Source of the DNA: an uncultured Blautia sp.
GTDB lineage: Bacteria > Bacillota > Clostridia > Lachnospirales > Lachnospiraceae
Direction: 5' to 3'
DNA length: 19,374 bases
NCBI GenBank assembly: GCA_900547685.1
Contig: URHS01000048.1
Span: forward strand, 1-19,374
The position numbers and the translations under genes were made by a program. The notes beneath the pieces are model-generated. The model had not been told where the DNA came from. It did no database searches and saw only the letters and a program-made list of their open reading frames with translations. Of the stretch, positions 15,742 through 19,374 are shown one piece after another (positions within the stretch are counted from its first letter, which is position 1; every line of letters begins with the position of its first letter).

Positions 15742-15766
15742 AAATCAGCTAAAAGGGGTTTTGCAA

Positions 15767-16921
15767 ATGAACTGGAAAAAACATATTAAGAATTTACTGG
15801 TATTTATTTTTACATTGCTTGCAGTGATTTTAGGTGGTTTTTTTACCTTTAAATTTATTCGATTTTTTATGCCCTTTGCTATAGGTTGGCTGATAGCATT
15901 GATTGCAAATCCGTTGGTGCGTATGTTGGAAAGGCGGATGAAAGTAGCCAGAAAACATACATCCATGCTTCTGATTATAGCAGTATTGGCTGCAATTATT
16001 GGAGGAATTTATCTTGTAGGAATGAAAGCAGTACAGGAAGTAGGATCTTTGATTGAGCAGGCACCGTCAATCTATACAAGTTTTCGGGAGGATTTTCAGG
16101 AAGCCGGAGAGAATTTGTCCTTGATTATTGAAGAACTTCCGGGGGGTGTACAGAAAGATATTTCAGATTTTCAAAACAGTCTGGGAGATATAGTTGGAAC
16201 AGCAGTGGGAAAAATTAGCCAGATTACAGTAGACCAGGCAAGCAGTCTTGCAAAAAATCTTCCAAGTATTTTAATTGCGATTATTTTTACCATATTATCT
16301 GCATACTTTTTTATTGCAGATAGGGACAAAATTTTGGAGTTTGGACGTGAACATACCCCTCAAATTATCCAAGAAAAGTGGAAAATGTTAGAACGATGTT
16401 TTAAGAATATTTTTGGTGGATATTTTAAAGCACAGTTTAAAATTATGGGGGTTATTTTTGTCATTCTTTTTGTGGGATTTTTAATTCTGAAAGTAGATTT
16501 TGCCATTGTAGTGGCGTTTTTAGTGTCACTTTTAGACATGCTTCCCTTTTTTGGAACCGGTACAGCTCTTATTCCTTGGGCGTTATTCAAAATTTTATCA
16601 GGGGATATGAAATATGCGGTAGGGCTTGTAATATTATATTTGGTAACTCAGCTTGTGCGGCGTATTATTGAGCCTAAGGTGGTAGGAGATTCTATTGGTA
16701 TTGATCCGTTGTGGACTTTAATCTGTATGTATACAGGATATCGTTTTGCAGGTGTTGTGGGAATGATTTTAGCTGTTCCTATTGGTGCCATTTTTGTTAA
16801 TTTTTATCATGCAGGTGTATTTAACAGTACTATCCGAAATTTACAGGATGCAATAGATGATTTTTTAAAGTGGCTGTATCGGGATAATGGGAAAAATATT
16901 TCAGATAATAGGAAAGAGTAG
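15767..16921 (+). CDS. AI-2E family transporter (PerM/YtvI-like membrane protein)
   Basis: This 384-residue membrane protein belongs to the AI-2E/UPF0118 family, whose members include proposed autoinducer-2 exporters, sodium/proton antiporters and proteins of unknown substrate. Two N-terminal hydrophobic segments flank FMPFAIGWLIALIANPLVRM. A hydrophilic region follows at about residues 90-160. Hydrophobic segments make up the C-terminal half, with family blocks VSLLDMLPFFGTGTALIPWA and PKVVGDSIGIDPLWTL. I chose the ATG at 15767, where AAAGGGG at 15752-15758 lies 8 bases upstream. A longer frame from 15692 would start inside the leader hairpin and lacks a site. Substrate unknown; the potassium genes downstream hint at ion or osmotic roles. 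Confidence 0.88.
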   Translation: MNWKKHIKNLLVFIFTLLAVILGGFFTFKFIRFFMPFAIGWLIALIANPLVRMLERRMKVARKHTSMLLIIAVLAAIIGGIYLVGMKAVQEVGSLIEQAPSIYTSFREDFQEAGENLSLIIEELPGGVQKDISDFQNSLGDIVGTAVGKISQITVDQASSLAKNLPSILIAIIFTILSAYFFIADRDKILEFGREHTPQIIQEKWKMLERCFKNIFGGYFKAQFKIMGVIFVILFVGFLILKVDFAIVVAFLVSLLDMLPFFGTGTALIPWALFKILSGDMKYAVGLVILYLVTQLVRRIIEPKVVGDSIGIDPLWTLICMYTGYRFAGVVGMILAVPIGAIFVNFYHAGVFNSTIRNLQDAIDDFLKWLYRDNGKNISDNRKE

Positions 16922-16933
16922 AAGAATTTACAG

Positions 16934-18280
16934 ATGTTTGGAATAAAGAAGATAAAGTGGACAACAACTAAGATAATTGTGGCAGGATATCTGTTAGTGG
17001 TTACAGTAGGAACCTTATTGCTAATGCTGCCAATAGCAAACAGGCAGGGAATCATAACACCGTTTATGGATGCCTGGTTTACAGCAACTTCAGCGACTTG
17101 TGTTACAGGTTTGGTGACAAATGATACATATAGTTTCTGGAGTAACTTCGGGCAAGGGGTTATTTTGGTTTTAATTCAAATCGGTGGAATTGGCTTTATG
17201 ACGCTGGCCATTTCAGCATTGACATTTACAGGAAAGAAAATTGGTTTATCTCAACGGCTTTTAATGAAGGAATCGGTGGCAGCTCCCCAGGTGGGGGGAA
17301 TTGTACGGATATCTAAGTTTGTACTTTCCGGTACCTTATTCTTTGAACTTTTAGGCGCTGTGCTTCTGGCATTTTATTTTGTTCCCAGATTGGGAGTGGG
17401 AAAAGGGATTTATTATTCATTTTTTCATTCTATTTCTGCTTTTTGCAATGCGGGAATCGATTTAATGGGATATTATGAGCCGAGTTCATCTTTAGTTACT
17501 GCTGCAGACAGTTATATTATAGGGATTACGATATCGCTCCTTATTATAATTGGTGGAATTGGTTTTTTAGTATGGGCAGATATAAAAAAATGGAAATGGC
17601 ATTTTAAATATTATAAATTACATTCGAAACTGGTTTTAACAGCCAGTCTGGTGCTGGTTGTAATGGGGACGGTCTTAATTTTCATTTTTGAATGGGGAAA
17701 ACCTTCCATGGAGGGAAAAAACCTGGGAGAGCAGTTTTTATCTGCTTTTTTTCAGTCAGTGACACCAAGGACAGCCGGATTTAATACAATGGATTTAAAT
17801 AGTCTTACAGACAGCAGTCAGATGTTAATAATATGCTTGATGCTTATTGGGGGTTCTCCCGGTTCAACAGCAGGTGGAATTAAAACAACAACCATGATGA
17901 TTTTGGTTCTGACAATATGGACAGAATTTAGAAAAAGAAAAGATGTAGAACTGTTTAAGCGGAGAGTAGAAAATGAAACCATACGTCATGCAAGCTGTAT
18001 TTTGATTTTGTATGGAATACTTTGTATTGGCTGTGCGCTGGTAATTTCCGCAATTGAGGGACTGGGAATGAAAGCAGTACTGTTTGAAGTGGTTTCTGCT
18101 TTATGTACAGTGGGTCTTTCTCTTGGAATTACATCTCAGCTGGGGATGGTTTCTCAGATTATATTAATTTTATTAATGTTTATTGGAAGAGTAGGTGGAA
18201 TTACTATTTTGCTGGCATTTAGTAATCACATTTCAAGCATTCCGTCAAAGCTTCCCATAGAGAAAATATCTATAGGGTAA
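16934..18280 (+). CDS. ktrB: Potassium uptake channel subunit KtrB (TrkH family)
   Basis: This 448-residue membrane protein imports potassium, probably coupled to sodium, as a dimer on a ring of KtrA. It shows the four pore repeats of the TrkH/KtrB family, each with its selectivity-filter glycine: ATCVTGL at about residues 54-60, SAFCNAGID, TPRTAGFNTMD and ALCTVGLS. About eight membrane-spanning and four pore helices fit the sequence. The length favours KtrB over the longer TrkH. The ribosome binding site is weak (GAAG 9 bases before the ATG, or AGGAAAGAG further back), suggesting coupling to the upstream gene 12 bases away. Confidence 0.94.
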   Translation: MFGIKKIKWTTTKIIVAGYLLVVTVGTLLLMLPIANRQGIITPFMDAWFTATSATCVTGLVTNDTYSFWSNFGQGVILVLIQIGGIGFMTLAISALTFTGKKIGLSQRLLMKESVAAPQVGGIVRISKFVLSGTLFFELLGAVLLAFYFVPRLGVGKGIYYSFFHSISAFCNAGIDLMGYYEPSSSLVTAADSYIIGITISLLIIIGGIGFLVWADIKKWKWHFKYYKLHSKLVLTASLVLVVMGTVLIFIFEWGKPSMEGKNLGEQFLSAFFQSVTPRTAGFNTMDLNSLTDSSQMLIICLMLIGGSPGSTAGGIKTTTMMILVLTIWTEFRKRKDVELFKRRVENETIRHASCILILYGILCIGCALVISAIEGLGMKAVLFEVVSALCTVGLSLGITSQLGMVSQIILILLMFIGRVGGITILLAFSNHISSIPSKLPIEKISIG

Positions 18281-18300
18281 TGAAAATGGAGGAGAGAAAA

Positions 18301-18951
18301 ATGAAGTCAATACTTCTTATTGGACTTGGCCGTTTCGGAAGACATATGGCAGAAAAGTTAATCGAAGAAGGAAATGAAGTTTTAGCAGTGGACATTAATG
18401 AGGAAAGAGTTAATGATGCTATTGATATGGTGACAGATGCACAGATTGGGGATGCTACAAATGAACATTTTGTCGCATCTTTGGGTGTGGGGAATTTTGA
18501 TCTTTGTGTAGTGGCTATTGGTGATAACTTTCAGAGTTCTCTGGAAACAACAGCTCTTTTAAAAGATTTGGGAGCTCCTTTCGTATTGGCACGAGCAAAT
18601 CGTGATGTACACGCAAAATTTCTTTTAAGGAATGGGGCAGACCGCATTGTTTATCCGGAGAAAGAGATGGCGCAGCGTCTGGCAGTAAAATATGGAAATG
18701 ATAATATTTTTGATTATATTGAATTGACAGAAGAATATGCTATTTACGAAATACCTGCACCGGAATCTTGGATTGGAAGCAGTATTATAGGGAAGGATGT
18801 TCGGAAAAAGTATAATATCAGTATTTTGGCAACAAAGTCACAGGGAAAGATGAACCCTCTTCCTCATGCAGATTATGTATTTAATCACAATGAAACATTA
18901 ATTATTATGGGGCATTATCGTGATGTGCGTGCAGTAACAAAATTAAAATAA
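18301..18951 (+). CDS. ktrA: Potassium uptake regulatory subunit KtrA (RCK protein)
   Basis: This 216-residue cytoplasmic protein gates KtrB. The N-terminal RCK_N/TrkA-N Rossmann domain has GLGRFG at residues 8-13 and the acidic residue Asp31 at the end of the second strand, fitting NAD(H)/ATP/ADP binding. The C-terminal part (about 135-216) fits an RCK_C domain; in several Firmicutes this domain binds cyclic di-AMP and closes the channel. I chose the ATG at 18301 because AGGAG at 18290-18294 lies 6 bases before it. An in-frame ATG at 18280 overlaps the ktrB stop and would add seven residues. No clear terminator follows. Confidence 0.93.
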   Translation: MKSILLIGLGRFGRHMAEKLIEEGNEVLAVDINEERVNDAIDMVTDAQIGDATNEHFVASLGVGNFDLCVVAIGDNFQSSLETTALLKDLGAPFVLARANRDVHAKFLLRNGADRIVYPEKEMAQRLAVKYGNDNIFDYIELTEEYAIYEIPAPESWIGSSIIGKDVRKKYNISILATKSQGKMNPLPHADYVFNHNETLIIMGHYRDVRAVTKLK

Positions 18952-19037
18952 CCGGGAAAATGAAAGAGAGTTTGTTATATATGTAAAAAAAATAGAAGAA
19001 AAATTGGTAAAAAATTCACAAACTTTATCGTGGTGCA

Positions 19038-19066
19038 TTGACAGTAAGATGATTTTGTGTTAAAGT
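19038..19066 (+). promoter_or_regulatory. Promoter of the fhs transcript
   Basis: A perfect -35 TTGACA (19038-19043), a 17-base spacer and TAAAGT (19061-19066) with the TGT extension form a good sigma-A promoter. The start would be near 19073. Between the ktrA stop (18951) and this promoter I see only AT-rich sequence. Confidence 0.78.
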
Positions 19067-19118
19067 AAGAACATAGTTAAGTGACAAATACAAGTATTAT
19101 TTATTTGTTGCAGAATAA

Positions 19119-19197
19119 CACACATCTGATTACTGACGGATTAATGTGGAGTACCACAGGGAAATCAGAATGTGAAAGAAAGCCGACCGTCTGGGCA
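19119..19197 (+). promoter_or_regulatory. ZTP riboswitch (pfl motif)
   Basis: An imperfect P1 stem pairs CACATCTGATT (19121-19131) with AATCAGAATGTG (19163-19174, one bulge). Inside it lies a small GTGG-AGTA-CCAC hairpin followed by AGGGAA. After a short linker comes the hallmark 3' segment CCGACCGTCTGGGC (19183-19196). This RNA senses the purine intermediate ZTP/ZMP, which accumulates when 10-formyl-tetrahydrofolate is short, and turns on folate one-carbon genes. Its position before fhs fits exactly. A 60-codon frame across it is not a gene. Confidence 0.93.
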
Positions 19198-19229
19198 ACA
19201 TTTGTTAATCTCAAATGTTGCCCTTTTTT
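19193..19229 (+). terminator. ZTP riboswitch terminator
   Basis: A perfect 12-bp stem (19193-19204 with 19212-19223) with a seven-base loop is followed by six T. Its first four bases are the GGGC of the conserved aptamer end, so ligand binding would compete with terminator formation, giving an ON switch. Confidence 0.93.
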
Positions 19230-19289
19230 CATCTCTTGCGGAGAATGGGAAAAGGGTGAGTAAAAATTATTTTCAAGGAGGATGTTACT

Positions 19290-19374
19290 ATGGGATTCAA
19301 ATCAGACATCGAAATCGCACAGGAGTGCACAATGGAGCCAATTACTAAAATTGCAGAAAAAGCAGGTATTGATG
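19290..19374 (+). CDS. fhs: Formate--tetrahydrofolate ligase (5' end only)
   Basis: Only the first 28 codons are in the window; the frame is open at the edge. The N terminus (GFKSDIEIAQECTMEPITKI, then AEKAGID) matches the conserved start of Fhs/10-formyl-THF synthetase, which uses ATP to join formate to tetrahydrofolate. AAGGAGG (19275-19281) lies 8 bases before the ATG. The ZTP riboswitch directly upstream supports the call, since fhs is a known target. In acetogens and many gut clostridia the enzyme also serves the Wood-Ljungdahl methyl branch; whether that applies here is unknown. Confidence 0.9.
   Translation, partial: MGFKSDIEIAQECTMEPITKIAEKAGID

Noticed and set aside
15692..15766. 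25-residue N-terminal extension of the AI-2E-family protein
   Set aside because: The upstream ATG is inside the leader hairpin with no ribosome binding site, while the ATG at 15767 has AAAGGGG at good spacing.
18969..19024. AGTTTGT / ACAAACT inverted repeat after ktrA as a terminator
   Set aside because: Seven pairs around a loop of about 42 bases with no T-run; not a believable intrinsic terminator.
19081..19263. 60-codon reading frame before fhs
   Set aside because: It lies entirely over the ZTP riboswitch and its terminator; the bases are explained by RNA structure.

Overview
The window reads as chromosomal DNA of a low-GC Gram-positive bacterium. The likely group is the Clostridia (Bacillota), and Lachnospiraceae is the best guess. 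Three observations support this: AGGAGG-type ribosome binding sites, hairpin-plus-T-run terminators, and familiar Firmicutes arrangements (an FMN riboswitch before ribU, a ZTP riboswitch before fhs, a ktrB-ktrA pair). The family-level placement is inference. Every convincing gene lies on the + strand. I see no phage, insertion sequence, CRISPR, toxin or defence gene.

Layout. Positions 1-414 hold a tRNA-Asn, a terminator, and a leader region with a second hairpin. Positions 415-8784 are a tight eight-gene nucleoside uptake and deoxyribose catabolism operon: deoB, cdd, nupO-nupP-nupQ, pdp, deoC and the lipoprotein nupN. A hairpin gap of 95 bases leads to a three-gene extension at 8880-11430: adenosine deaminase, a Crp/Fnr-family regulator and trimeric purine nucleoside phosphorylase. 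After a strong terminator, 11764-14027 encodes a three-gene polar amino acid ABC importer with its own promoter. Positions 14047-15613 are a riboflavin unit: promoter, FMN riboswitch with a readable terminator/antiterminator switch, ribU and a Nudix hydrolase. Positions 15653-18951 hold an extended -10 promoter, an unassigned structured leader, an AI-2E/PerM-family membrane protein, and the potassium uptake pair ktrB-ktrA. The window ends with a promoter, a ZTP riboswitch and the first 28 codons of fhs.

How the genes fit together. NupN, NupO, NupP and NupQ would bring nucleosides in. Cdd and Add deaminate cytidine and adenosine to uridine and inosine. Pdp and the 6-oxopurine-type PNP cleave these to free bases and (deoxy)ribose-1-phosphate. 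DeoB isomerises the sugar phosphate, and DeoC splits deoxyribose-5-phosphate to acetaldehyde and glyceraldehyde-3-phosphate. The Crp-like protein inside this set lacks the usual cAMP-phosphate-binding arginine, so it is the natural candidate regulator, perhaps with a different ligand.

Most of the window is well-known core metabolism. I do not see a clearly new multi-gene system. The less explained items are the structured leader before the AI-2E-family gene, the Crp-like regulator, the Nudix enzyme tied to the FMN riboswitch, and the hairpins at 318-343 and 14325-14352.
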